DNA of 64,000 nucleotides from Paragordius varius (GCA_964247055.1 OZ176058.1:1054001-1118000), one strand, 5' to 3'; shown: positions 37,392-51,100, numbered from the stretch's first letter. Notes: a model not told the origin generated them from the letters alone. Translations and numbers: made by a program.

Positions 37392-38001
37392 CTTTGGATG
37401 TGAAAACAATACAAAAAAGTAATAAAGTTTTAGAATGTGGTATTTGTAATTTTATAGTTAAGGCATCATAATTTATAATTGGAAAAAAGGAAATTGAATA
37501 AAGCCAAAATTAATGTATAAGACTAACGGAAGAGGTAATTGCCATAGATTAATTTACGTTAAATTTAAAACTCTCGTTTAAAATATTTTAATTTCCTAGT
37601 TTTTGAAATGTTTTAACTGTATTTATAAATAATGAGAAATAATATTTATATATGATTAGAAAATAAGCTATTAGTAGACATATTCCTGCATAAATACCTC
37701 CATCTTCTTATTATGTTTCACCCACTTTCAATTATATATATCGAGCACATTAAATGGAAAAATTGGTTTAATATTTATTTGCGAACATATATATTACATT
37801 AAAAAATGCTTAATTTTGCCATCTGATAAAAAGTTTGCGGTTAGAATTACCAAAAATAGTAGTATAGCTTTGGAAAACGCATTAAAAATATATAATCGAT
37901 TGCAGTCCAATCTAACAATTACTTTATAGGATTATCAATCATATAGCCTATCGGCTATATCGAACATTAATTTTTGAAATTAAGTACGTATTTTCTAAAG
38001 T

Positions 38002-38266
38002 ATAGTAATTATACGGACAAAACGTAAAAATATAAAAACAATTTTTTTAAAAAAATGACTATGCATTTACATCCTGAATTTTATCTGATTGTTTTAAACC
38101 GTAAATTATATTATTGTTACCAATAAACATTTCTATTTCATACTTTATAATTTGAAAAAAGAAGTTATATTTAGACAAATTAAGTTTCGAAAAGTATGGG
38201 TGTCTTTTAGAAAAAAATGTTTGTGGTTATGATTTATGTTTTGTCCGTATAATTTTAGTTTTACTG
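38002..38266. mobile_element. MITE family 1, copy
   Basis: Counterpart of 18880-19155. The left end has lost about 11 bases; the right end TTTTAGTTTTACTG is intact and followed by TA. Confidence 0.7.
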
Positions 38267-39314
38267 TAAAAATATATGAGTGTTTAACTGGCAGCCCGCA
38301 AAGAAATTGTGAATCTATAATTTACAAATGTATGGTATAAAAATTTAGTAAAATAGATAAATATTTTATGAATTTTCAAATAAGCCTATCCAATCGGTAA
38401 GAACTGGAACAAATTGTTTTATTATGTCTGCATCATTTTATGGTAAAATGTTTATTTGAAATCTAAAAAAATTATTTAATGTTTTAAAAAAAATGAAATT
38501 ATACGGACAAAACTTGAAAATATAAAGACAAATATTTTTTTCAAAAAGACAACCATACTTTTTTAATCTTGATTTTTTATATATAACTCATTGTTTTAAA
38601 CTACAAAATATAATATAGAAATGCCAATTGGTAACACAATCAATTATGTGTTTTACGATTCTAATTAGTTTTTTGCAGTATAAATTAGGTTTAAAAAAGT
38701 AGGTTGTCTTTTTTAAAAAATTGTTTTTATAGTTTACTATTTTGTCCGAATTATTTCAATTATAATGTATATTCTGCCTGTGAAGCCATTTTTCAGACAT
38801 CCCTCTGCTTTAAAACATGGAAAACATGAACTTTGCATAAATTTGTATGGTATATTATTTTTTGGAACGTTCAATACACAAACACAATAAACCCCTATAA
38901 TGGACCTCCTTATTATAATCTCTCATAACATTTGTAAATACAATAAAAATTGAATTTATACAAACAAAGCCCAAAAAACAGATTTGATGGATTTTCGCAT
39001 ATTAAAATAACTGCAAAATTAAATGGCTTTTATATGCGATTATTAGAAATTAAAATGATAAATTTATTAAAATTATACGATTTCTTATAATAATTTAATA
39101 AAACAAAACACTATTTGCCTTCTTTTCTGAAATTATCAAGTAAGTCTTTCGGTAGTTAAGTATAGTATTATATAGAAATTCGTATTGTAGACTTATTTTT
39201 TTCAAAAGACAATTATAGGTTTCAACTGACAGATATTCCCTATTTTTTCCAACGCAAACATGAATGATGAGTCACAAAAGCAAGTTAAATATGGTCTTTT
39301 TTAAACCGATATTA

Positions 39315-39597
39315 CAGTAAAGCTAAATATCATACGGACAAAACGTTAAAATATAAGGACAAATATTTTTTTTAAAAGACAACCATACTTTTTCAATTTT
39401 GATTTTTTAACTATAAATCATTGTTTAAAACAACAAAGTATAATATATAAGTGTAAATGGTAACAATCGATTATATATATAATAGTCAATAAATCATTTA
39501 TATGAGAAAATTTAAATTTAATAAGTATGGTTGTCTTTTAGAAAAAATATTTATCTTTATATTTTTGCGTGTTGTCCGTATAATATCAGTTTTTACT
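39315..39597. mobile_element. MITE family 1, copy
   Basis: Counterpart of 20121-20402 with the left CAGTAAAGCTAAATATCATA end intact. Confidence 0.75.
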
Positions 39598-41641
39598 ATA
39601 TTAGTCTTTTAGTTATGTTTTATGTTATTCTAATTTAAATGTTTACTGTTATAAGCTTGTTTCTGTTCTGTTCCGATATTCCAAAATATGATCTTAGGAT
39701 TCAAGGAACAGTGACAGGCTGAATAAATTTATAAAATGTGCTAATGTTTGGTAAATATTAAAAAAATTAGATTTAGTTATTGAAATATATGTTCGTAAAA
39801 TGTACCATGAAATATTATTAATAAATTATTTATAACATTTATCTCTGGGATGTAAAAAATTTCAAAAAATTGGATTACACATTAATACAGACAAAACGTA
39901 AAAATTTAAAGACGATAGCCTGAAAGATTTTTTAAAATGATTATTTACATTTCTTACCATAATATATATTTATTTGTCTCTCAAAAATTTAAAGAAAAAA
40001 AATGGTGGCAAAAGAGTTAAGATGAGGTTTTTTCGCAATTTTATTTCAAATTTTTTTGAAGTATGCAAAAAAGGGTAAAAAAAGTATAATTCAAAATTCG
40101 GCTTAATAACCTAAAAATAATATATAGTCAAATTTTTGTTGGATACACAGTAAAATTTGAATTATACGGAAACGTTACATAATTTTTGAAACTTTTTACC
40201 CTATTAAAATCATTTAAAAAGAATCATAAAATATGTAATTGGTTGTGCTATTAATATACATATCTATTTTACACTTTGTTGTTTAAAACAATGAGTTATC
40301 TTAAAAAAAAATAATATCTGTATTTTACACTTTGTTCTTTAAAAACAATGAGTTATATTTAAAAAAATCCAGATTTAAAATAAGTATGGTTGTCTTTAAA
40401 AAAATTTTTATATTTATAAATTTCGTTCATATAACATCAATTTTTAATGTAAAATAGATCTCTTTTCACCCTTTGTTGTTAACAATGAGTTAATTTAAAA
40501 AAAATTTAAAAAGTATGATTGTCTTTTGAAAAAAATCTTTATATTTTTGATTTTCGTTTATTGTCAATTTTTACTGTAATATACATCACTATTTACTTTT
40601 TAAAACAATGAGAGTTATATATAATGAAATTGTGTTTGATTTTTTAAATTTTGTTCGCATAATTTAAATTTTTACTGTAAAATTACCATGTGAATTTGGA
40701 TATATAATGCTTTTTCTTTTGAATTTATTATAAATGTATATCGACTAAAAATTATCCTAGAAAGAGAATAAAACTTTTCTAAAATGCGGATAAGTATGTA
40801 TAGACATTATTTTTTAACATTTAATTATAGAAAAATTTATAAAACAACTATTAATATATATATAAGTTTTATGCTTTTAAAATAATTAATTATAGCAAAA
40901 TATTAGGTTATAAATAAATATAAATAAAACTTCTTAATATACAAATTAAGTTAAATATCCACCATCTTGATATTGACAATTTTTATATGTGAAATTATAA
41001 TGTAATTTTTGCGGATAAACTATATATTAAATTACTAATTTTTAAAATGTTTTTATTACAGTTTATAATGACAAAATGTAAAAATATAGACAAATTTTTT
41101 TTATGAATCTTGATTTTTTAAATAAAAATAATTGTTTAAAAATCGCAAATTATAAAATAGAGTTGTACATTGATTTTCACATCAATTATATAATTTCCAA
41201 TTGTAATTAAATATAATATAAAAAAGACAAACGGTTCTCTAAAGTTAGGTGCCTAGTAATAAAAAAACTTTTTTATTTTTAATTTTTTGTGTAAAATTAT
41301 ACGGATAAAAAGTAACATCAAAACACATATTTTATTAAACTTGATTTTAAAAGTATTATATACATCTTTACTTCATATTTTGCAACGCATATCGATAGGT
41401 CTTATATAAAACAATATTTTTAAATTATTTGTCTTTAGTTTTTATACGTATTGTTTTAAATGATTTACTTTTTTACTGCACTTTTTAGGTTAATTTCATT
41501 TGAAATGTATTCTGGGGGTAAAAAACTAGGTAATGTAGTTTTAAAAATTTAATTTTATTTCAAAGCAAACAGTAAAATTTAAAATTAAACAGTCATAATG
41601 CCAAAAACAGAAAGACTTATTTATTTAAAAAATCGCTATCC

Positions 41642-41804
41642 AGTAAAAATTGATTTTATATGGACAAAACGTAAAAATATAAAGACAAATTGCTTTTTCT
41701 AAAAGATAACCATATCATATTTTCTATATCTTGATTTCCATAAATAAACATTGTTTTAAACTGTAAAGTATGTAATAGAGTTGTGCAGGTATCAAAATCA
41801 ATCA
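41642..41804. mobile_element. MITE family 1, left half
   Basis: CAGTAAAAATTGATTTTATA start; stops where a complete copy begins at 41807. Confidence 0.6.
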
Positions 41805-41806
41805 TA

Positions 41807-42129
41807 CAGTAAAAATTGAAATTATACGGACAAAATGTTAAAATATAATGACTAAATTTCTTTCAAAAGATAACCATACTTTTTTAACATAATTTTATCC
41901 TATAAAATTTAACAATCGTAAAGTACATAATTGAATGTGTTACCAATTTCCATTTCTAATTATACGTTTTAGTTTTAAACAATAAATCATATTTAAAAAA
42001 AACCAAGATTTAAAAAGTATGGTTAACTTTTTGTTAAAAATATTTGTCTATATATTTACTCGTTTTGTCCGTATAAATTATTTGTCTTTATATTTTTACG
42101 TTTTGTCCGTATAATTTCATTTTTTACTT
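41807..42129. mobile_element. MITE family 1, copy with duplicated right end
   Basis: CAGTAAAAATTGAAATTATA at left. The right terminal repeat is present twice in tandem (ACGTTTTGTCCGTATAA-type stretches near 42060 and 42095), an example of end duplication within an element. Confidence 0.75.
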
Positions 42130-42189
42130 TAAATTATTGCGGATTTAAATTAAGTGAAGTCAAAAATTTATGATAAGACCAACGTAAGA

Positions 42190-42387
42190 AGCATTTGATC
42201 TTGGTGAATAAATTTGAAATTTTCTATCAGATATTGCCATTTTATTTTTCTTTATAAAATTTCAACTGTATTTTAACTAAATTAGGGAATTTATGATAAA
42301 ATTTGAAAACTCAGAAATTAAATATATATTATCAAAACTTTATTAATTTGGTGTTATTGTGAATTGCTAACTAACAATGTAATTAAC

Positions 42388-42451
<64 letters not shown>

Positions 42452-43050
42452 AAATTCCATCGTGTATATTAGGTAATATTTAGCATAAAGAATATATATT
42501 TTCACATCAAAAAAGTTGTTTAAATCCAAAAAAATATTATAAAAAAAATTATTCAAAAAATGAGTTGAAAAATGTGGAACGTTATAATTTTTTAATATTA
42601 CAATTGGTTAATAGTATGATATGTTTAGTAAATATAAAATATTTAAAATATCGAAATATATATGTATATAATTTTGAAAATTTGCACAATATATATAAAA
42701 ATATTATTTCCAATTTTTGAAATATTTAATCAATTATTGAAATACGGATTGAAAATATTTTATCTTTTAGTAAATGGTATATATAATCATTTACCACATA
42801 AATTATCTACAAAAATTCCAAACTAATGCATATTAAACTGTTTTTCAAAAACAAAAAGAAGTGTAAATCTAGAAAAATTTTAATTTTCAATTACGATTAT
42901 ATATATATAATTTTCAATTAATATTATTTAACATGGTTAAAATATTCAAGAATAAGAGTTTTTTAACATTGTCAATTATTAATTTATCAATTTTTCTCAA
43001 ATTTAGTATTACAAAAAAAACATTTTTTAGTTTTTGACTTTTTGAAAGCC
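42190..43050. other. 3' flank of the LSM14-type gene
   Basis: A+T-rich sequence with a long (TA)n run at 42392-42448. It should contain the 3' UTR and poly(A) site of the minus-strand gene. A minus-strand AATAAA at 42339-42344 is a weak candidate about 700 bases after the stop. No other gene is seen. Confidence 0.45.
42392..42448. repeat. (TA)n microsatellite, about 28 units
   Basis: Uninterrupted TA run, the longest in the window. Confidence 0.9.
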
Positions 43051-43202
43051 TTAAATTGCTTTAATTTCATTGTTGGTAGATGTTTTTTGGGGTGTTGAAT
43101 GTACAGATGTAGTTTTTAAACTAGAATTTTTATTATTAATGTTTCCAGGGTTATTGTTTGAGTTTATAGTGGGATTATTTCTGTTAAGTGTAGGTTGGCC
43201 CC
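43051..43202 (-). CDS. LSM14: LSM14 terminal coding exon
   Basis: Acceptor TTTAG at 43203, phase 1 in: RGQPTLNRNNPTINSNNNPG, then NINNKNSSLKTTSVHSTPQK and a TSTNNEIKAI end with TAA at 43053-43051. Asn/Ser/Thr-rich, no known domain. A solo left end of a family 1 MITE lies about 30 bases before the acceptor. Confidence 0.85.
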
Positions 43203-46200
43203 CTAAATTTAAATATTCATATTTATAATTTATACAGTAAAAATTTAAATTATACGGACAAAACGTAATAAAAATAATTTTTTATCTAAAAAAGAACCAT
43301 ACTTTTTAAATCGATTATATTATTTTGGTTTGCAGAATAATTAGATATATAAAATTGTTTTAATAAACTCAATTTGAAAATTGTTTAATATACCATTTAC
43401 AATTCAAACAAATTCACCCCTGAACAAATCAAATTCACCCTAAAAATAAATTATGTGTTTTCGGGCTTATAGAACTCATTATTAATATAAAATATATCAT
43501 GACACATAGTTTATTATTTTTTCAGTATTATTTTAATTACAAACAAAATTTAATTTTTTTTAAAATGATAAAAAAAATAAAGCTAAGTAATAAATTTTAA
43601 AAGCACAATTAGGATGAATTTAAATTGTTCAAGGGTGAATTTAAAGTGTAAATGGTATATAAATTCCATAAGCCTTTAAAAAAATAAAAAAAAATATTTA
43701 TTTATAAAGAGTTAAAAAGTAAAAAAATTAATATTTTAAAAAAATTTTTTCAAAAAAATAAATAAATAAATATCTTACTATTTGGATTATAATTTCGATT
43801 GGAACCAAATGTTGTTGAAGAATTTGTATAACGCGCAGAACCAAAATAATTTCCTCTGTAATTTTGACCGCCATTTCCTCCTAGAATTAACATAATTTTA
43901 AAATTATTTATTTAAATTTTATTTGTCAAAAAAATTAAATTAAAAACATTTCAAGTTGGTCATTTTTTTTGTTTTGTGTTTAACTTTTATCATTTTAAAG
44001 TTTATTCTTTTAATTTTAACCATAATTTTAAATCACTTTTGACCATTCAGATAATACTGTATATTATTAAATTTTTTTAAAAAAAAAATTTATTAATTTT
44101 AATAAAATTTCAACTTAATTAAAAAAATAGTATAAGTTTTCTGAGTTATTCATTTCAAATGTATATTTTCGTTGAAAACAATTATAATTGAATAATATTG
44201 TTGAATTCTAAAAATTAGTTAAAAACAAAAAATTGGTTTTATATAATCAAAAATATATCTAATCAAGAAAATTAGGCCTTAAACTAATAAAAAAAATACA
44301 TGCAAAATTTACGGTTAAATCCAAACCTAAAAAATGTTAAAGACCAACTTGAAAAGTTTAAGGACCAACTTAAAGTGTTCAAGGATCAACCTGAGCTAAT
44401 GTTATAAACAACTCCAAAATATAAAGTCAGTAGAAACTCATAGATGACAAAATAACTTAAAAACAGCCTTCCAAAAAATAAAAATACTAATATATTTAAA
44501 TAAAAAACATTTCTCTACGGAGCATAAAAATCGCAAAAACTATAAATACTTTATAAAAATAAACCAGCTTACAAAAAGCGATTTTTTATATAAAATCCAA
44601 AAAAGTTAGTATAAAAACCATAAACCAGCCTCCAAAAATATTTTTCACTATTGGAGTAATTATTATAGCTTTTTATATCTTAAAAACTATTCGAGTCTTA
44701 CCAATAAGCTATCAATTTTCTAATATTCCGAATATAAAAATCTAAAATCTTAAAAACATTAAAAGTTAATTATCAATAACCCTGTAAAAACATCAAAATT
44801 TTTACCAAAAAATGCTTATAATATACTGTTATTATTTAAAAAATTTGTCGATTTTGTTGGTTATATACCATTTACAATTCGAATTCACCATCAAACAATT
44901 TAAATTAACTCTAAAAATAAATTATGTTTCGAACTAATACTCATTATTAATAGAAATCTATGTTTATGGCGCATAGTTTATTATTTTTCAGTATTAATGC
45001 AAAACAAAAATATAGGTAATTTTTAATCTTAAAAACATATGATTTAAGGGTGAATTTGAATTTCAAGGGTTAATTTTAATTGTAAATGGTATATTCACCA
45101 CATCACCCTATCATATGGCTTCTTCTAAATACACACCGCGTTCTCCAAATGCCTCAAAATCGAGGTTCAGGTGATATTTCACATTTTTTTGAAAAAAATC
45201 ATTAAACTCTGAACAGAACTATTATCAAAAACCGCAAAAACCCTTCTAAATCAATGTAAATTGTACAAAGTCTATATATTCAAAATAAAAATAGACCCAG
45301 AAACCTTAAATTGGAAATCCAAAACATACAGCTTTTAAAAACTCAAAACATATAATTAATAATTTCAAACATAAAACACCCCTAGAAGTTAAAAAATATT
45401 AAATTTTTCTATATTTTATTGTTAATTATTAGAATAATTTTGTCGACTTTGTTGGTTATATGTACCTCCACGACCTATTCATATAATATTTCCACCACTT
45501 CTAAATGCGCCCTTCCCCTCCAGAGGCCTCAGAATCACCTTACAGATCAGCTGATTTTTATGACCTCAAAAATTTTAAAAAATTGAAAAACATTTTCAAA
45601 TATTTAAAAGAAATCTAAAAAAATACTCCAAAAATCGGTCAAAAATATTTAAAATAACAGCCAAAACCGCTGAAAAATTTTGATTTTCTTCAAAAAACCT
45701 TTCAAAAACATCAAGTTTTTAAACAGTTGAAAAAAAATTCTTTAATGTTACTATAATTATTCGTTCGATCGATACCTACACCTTTTGAAATGTTCCCGCT
45801 TAGAGGCCTCAGAATCGTAAGATCAGCTGATATTTCTCAAAAATTCCAAATTTTTCAACTCCATTTTTATATTTTTTAAAACAAATCTTCAAAATACCAA
45901 ATATTTCAAAAAAAACCCTTTAAAATATCAAATTATCATTTTTTGTATTTAAAAAGTTACTGTAATTATTCTAATTCATCGATACTTTTGGTTATATCCG
46001 CCGCCACGCCCTCTCATATTGCCCCTTCTAAATGCGCCACCACCCCTAAAAACCTCAAAATCGCCGTCATGAGCTGATATTTTAACACTCAAAAATTCCA
46101 AAATATTGCAGACTTGTAAATCAAAATTCCGAATTTACAAAAATTTCATATATTTTTATAAAAAAATCTTCAAAATTTCAAATTTTTTGTTCAAAAAACC

Positions 46201-48120
46201 CTTCTAAAAAATCTAGTTAAAAAAATTCCTAAATTTTACTGTAATTATTCGAATAATTCGATCGATATTGTTGGTTATATGCGCCACCACCAAGCCCTCT
46301 CATATTGCTCCTTCTAAATGCGCCGCCACCCGCAGAAATCTCAGAATCGCCGTGCACATCAGCTGATATTTTAACTCAAAAATTCCAAAATATTGCAGAC
46401 TTTTCAAATCAAGATTTCGAGTTTTAGAAATTCATATATTATAAAACAAATCTTCAAAATCCAAATTTTTTCAAAAAAACCTTTAAAGGTTCAAATTATC
46501 AATTTTTTTGTAAAAATTTTACTGTAATTATTCGAATAATTCGATCGATATTGTTGGTTATATCCGCCGCCACCACCACGCCCTCTCATATTGCCCCTTC
46601 TAAATGCGCCACCACCACCACCATGCGCAGATGTCTCAGAATCGCCGTGCACATCAGCTGATATTTGCAGTTTTGCAAACAGGTCCCGTTGCTTATCCAA
46701 ATTGGTTTGACATGAAATGGTGTCCCAAAAACTAAGTTTACTATCATAACAACAAACGCCACTATCACCCCCATCATCTAAAGAATTATTGAAATAGAAA
46801 ATAGAAAAAAAAGGTTTTTGAAAAAGTAATTTTATAAAAAAGTATTAATTTTTTTTTATAAAATTATATTTTTTTTAAAAAAAAGTTATCAAAAAATCAT
46901 TAAAAATGATAAATAAATGAAGAATGAAATAAATATTATATATATATTTTAAAAATATAAACAGAGAATAAATATTTTTTCCCATCAAAACTATGTAAAA
47001 AATATATATGAAAAATTAAATTTTCAGAGAGGAATTTTCAGTTAAATCAAATTTTTTAAATGAAAACTAAGTTTACTATCATAACAACAAACGCCACTAT
47101 AACCCCCATCATCTAAAGAAATTTTGTGATAAAAAATAAAAAAAAGTTTTAAAAAATATATTTTTTTAAAAAAGTATATATTTATTTATTAAAATTAATA
47201 TTATATATATATTTTAATAAAAATAGAGAATTTTCCCATCAAAATCTGAAATATTTATCAAAAAATTTTTTGAAATGGGAATTTTCAATTAAATCAAATT
47301 TTTTAAATGGGTCTTAAAAAACTAATCACCTCCATTAAAAATTTTGTAATATGAATTTAAGAAAAAATTAAAAAATATATTTTTATATAAAAGAATCATT
47401 TATTAAAAAATAAATATTATATATATATATTTTGAAAATATAAATAGAGAAATAAATATTTTTCCATTATAACTTGTAAAATATGTGAAAAATTAAATTT
47501 TCAGAGAGGAATTTTCAATTAAATCAATTTTTTTAAATGGTATCCCAAAAACTAAGTTTACTATCATAACAACACACGCCACTATCACCCCCATCCATCT
47601 AATTGATAAAAAATTAATAAAAAAAAGTTTTATAAAAGTTTTTTTAAAAATATCATTTAATAAAAAAATAATAAATATATGTATATTTTAAAAATAAAAT
47701 AATAATTTTTTTTCCTTCAAAACTCGGTAAAAAAATTTTTTAAATGGGTTTGTTTCAATTATATCAAATTTTATAAATGGGTCCGAAAAACTAATCACCC
47801 CCATTGTCTAAAGATTTTGTGAAATATAAAATAGAAAAAAAATTAAGAATAAAATTATATTTAATAAAAAAAATAGTCGGTAATAAATATATTTATATTT
47901 TAAAAATAAAAAAAATTTATTAAAACTCTGTAAAAAATATTCATCAAAAATTTGAAATAGGAATTTTCAATTATATCAAAGTTATAAATGGGTCTTAAAA
48001 AACTTATCACCTCCCATCATCTAAAGATTTTGTGAAATAGAAAATAAAAAAAATTAAGCATAAAGTTTTAAAAAAGTATATTTTTATAAATATATAAATT
48101 ATTAAAAATAAAATGAATAC

Positions 48121-48153
<33 letters not shown>

Positions 48154-51100
48154 TATAAATCGAAAAATAATTTTTTTTCCATCAAAACTCCGTTGATATA
48201 TATAACAAAAATTGTTTTTAAATAGAAATTATGGAAAAGCTCAATATTTGTAAATGGTGTCCCAAAAACTAAGTTTACTATCATAACAACACACCCCACT
48301 ATCACCCCCATCATCTCAAGTAATTTTGTGAAATATAAAATAGAAAAAAATTAAATAAATAATATTTTTTAAAAAAGTATATATTTATTATAAAAATATC
48401 ATTAAAAATGATATAATTTGCGCATTTTTTATGAATTTTAAAATAAATTTTTTAAAAAAACTTTTCTAAATCTTAAAAAATTCTTAATTATTATAAAAAA
48501 ACCTAAAACTAACCTTTATCTTTTTCCTCTTCGATTTCGTGCTCAATATTAGTCGCACTTTTAATTTTATCTCAAAAATGTCATTTTTCTTGAAATAAAT
48601 TTTTTTCGAAATATTTAAAATCAAAAAATCCAAATTCCTCAAAAATCCGTAATCCTTAAAAATCCTTAACCCTTAACTTTTCAAAAAAAAATATCTCAAA
48701 ATTTTAAAAAAAACCTTGAAATTAACCTTTATCTTTTTCATCTTCTGTTTCATGCCCAATATTAGTGACACTTTATTTTCCCTCAAAATATTTTTATTAA
48801 TCTAAATTAACCTTTATCTATTCAGAACATCAAAAAATCTAAATTCCTTAAAACACCTTGAAATTATTAAATCTATATTTAAACCTTCTTAAAATACTTA
48901 TAATAAAAAAAATTTTCAAAAGCCTAAAAAATTTTAACTATTTTAAAACAACTCTAAAAACTAACCTTTATTTTTTTTTCTCTTCCGTTTCATGACCAAT
49001 ATAAGTGTTAATATTTTTATTTATTGCCCTTAGAAATGTCATTTTTGTTGGCAATTTTAACGATAATAAATTTAAATTTCCAAATATTAAAGTCAAAAAA
49101 TTCAAATTCCTTAAACATCCTAAAACTATTAAATCTATTTCCCTTATGTCTTAAAACAAAATTTGTTTTTAAAAACACAATTTTTTAAAAAACAAATTTT
49201 TTAAAAAAAACCTTAAAAACTAACCTTTATCTTTTTCCTCTTCAGTTTCGTGCCCAATATTAGTGATCTTTTCTTAGAAATGTCAGTTTTATTTGCAAAT
49301 TTAACCAAAAAACTTTTATTTCAAAAGATTAAAAAAATCAAAAAATTCAAATTCCTTAAAAATCTTATAAGCATTGTTTGTAAACCTTCATATATTTCCT
49401 CTACTGTTGCGTGCAAAATTGATGGATTTCATTGAGTTTTCACACAATTATATTACATATTTAAGCATTTTATATAAAAAAACAACTTACAAATAAAAAA
49501 ACTTTTCTAAATCTTAAAAAAATCTCCAATTTTTTAAAAAAACAAAAATATAAAAACTAACCTTTATCTTTTTCCTCTTCAATTTCGTGCCCAATATTAG
49601 TCGCACTTTTTATTTTTCCCTCAAAAATGTCATTTTTATTAAAATAATTTTTTTCGAAATATTTATAATCACAAATCTAAATTCCTTAAAAAAACTTAAA
49701 TATAATTTTCAAACCTTTATCCTATACATTATGGTTCATAATTGATGAATTTTATTGAGTTTCTACACAATATATTTACATATGCGCATGTTTAATAAAA
49801 AATCACAAAAACTTATAAATTAAAAAAAAAACTTTTCAAAAATCTTAAAAAATTCTCACAATGTCTTAAAAAATCGCAAAATTTTTAAAAAAATTCTAAA
49901 ACTAACCCTTATCTTTTTCCTCTTTAGTTTGGTGGCAAATATTGGCGGTACTTTAATTTTATCACTTAAAAATATGTTTTGTTAGCAAATTTTCCTTAAA
50001 AATCTTAAAATTATATCTATTTCCCTTATTTTTTAAAAAAACTTTTCAGAATCTTAAAATATTTTCATTATTTTTAAAACAACCCTAAAAACTAACCTTT
50101 ATCTTTTTCATCTTCTGTTTCGTGACCAATATTAGTGTTGCCACTTTTATTTTTCCCTCCAGAATTGTCATTTTTATTTGCAAATTTAATCAAAAAATTT
50201 AAATTTATAAATATTAAAAAAATCATTTAAACATTCAAAACCATTTTATTTTCATCTAGTGTTTGCAAAATTGATGGATTTTTTTTAATTTTTACACAAT
50301 TTACATATTTTATGCAAAATTTTAAAATCAAAAAACCTTTTTAAAAAAAACTTTTCAAAAGCTTAAAAAAATTCTCAAAATTTAAAAAAAAAAACAAAAA
50401 TATAAAAACTAACCTTTATCTTTTTCCTCTTCAGTTTCATGCCCAATATTGGCCGTACTATTTTTCCCCCCAGAATTATCATTTTTATTATCGATTTCAT
50501 CATCGCCGCCGGAGTGTAAGAGATTGCTTGTTTTTTCAAGATCACCTGATTTTTTTAAAATGTATATATAATATATATAATACGTTTAATATAATGTTTA
50601 ATAACGTGACATTTATATACCATTTACAGTTCAAATTCACCCTTAAACAATTCAATTTCACCCTTTCGAACAATTCAAATTCACCCTCAAATAAAATATA
50701 TGTTTTTTAAGATTAAAAATTACCTATATTTTATATATTTTTCAAAAATAAATATTTTGTTTTAAATGAAAAATAATACTGAAAAAATAATAAAATATAC
50801 CATTAACATATATTTCATATTTATAATAAGTTATATTTGTTTAGAGGTGAATTTAATTGTTTAAACTGTAAATGGTATATATATGTATATAAAAGGCTTA
50901 AATATAATGTTTAATAGCGTGACATTTATATGTCGACGCACTTAAATTTATCGAAAATTACCATTTTTCCTTTGTAATAAAATATTTCGAACATATCGAA
51001 AAAAACACTTAACTTTCCTGCTCTTTAACTATGTTTCTGATTTAAAGAATATATAAAATTGTTTAACTCAACTAATGCTGTTTTTCGTCGTATTTAGTCA

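Larger units (their letters stand above)
25550..42185 (+). repeat. Segmental duplication, copy B
   Basis: Direct partner of 2,060-23,575. The left border lies near a shared GAAACAACCTAAAcC-type stretch at 25580 (A: 2090). The right border is near the shared CAAAAATTTATGATAAGA at 42153 (A: 23552). It lacks the 4.1-kb palindrome, the RTE insertion and the MITEs at 14452, 16053 and 18521, and has private insertions at 27129, 35163 and 37087. Confidence 0.85.
44845..46370 (-). repeat. Array of RGG-exon 3'-end duplicates
   Basis: Copies of the second half of exon 46523-46777 plus adjoining intron, at 46240-46362, about 45955-46070, 45742-45840, 45440-45560 and a fifth (45095-45180 plus 44845-44865) split by a MITE. 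Decay increases with distance from the parent exon: copy 1 open, copy 2 one stop, copies 3-5 frameshifted. Period is about 210-300 bases. Confidence 0.85.

Noticed and set aside
45955-46070. Second RGG duplicate as a further usable exon
   Set aside because: It has an in-frame TGA before its donor, unlike the first duplicate.
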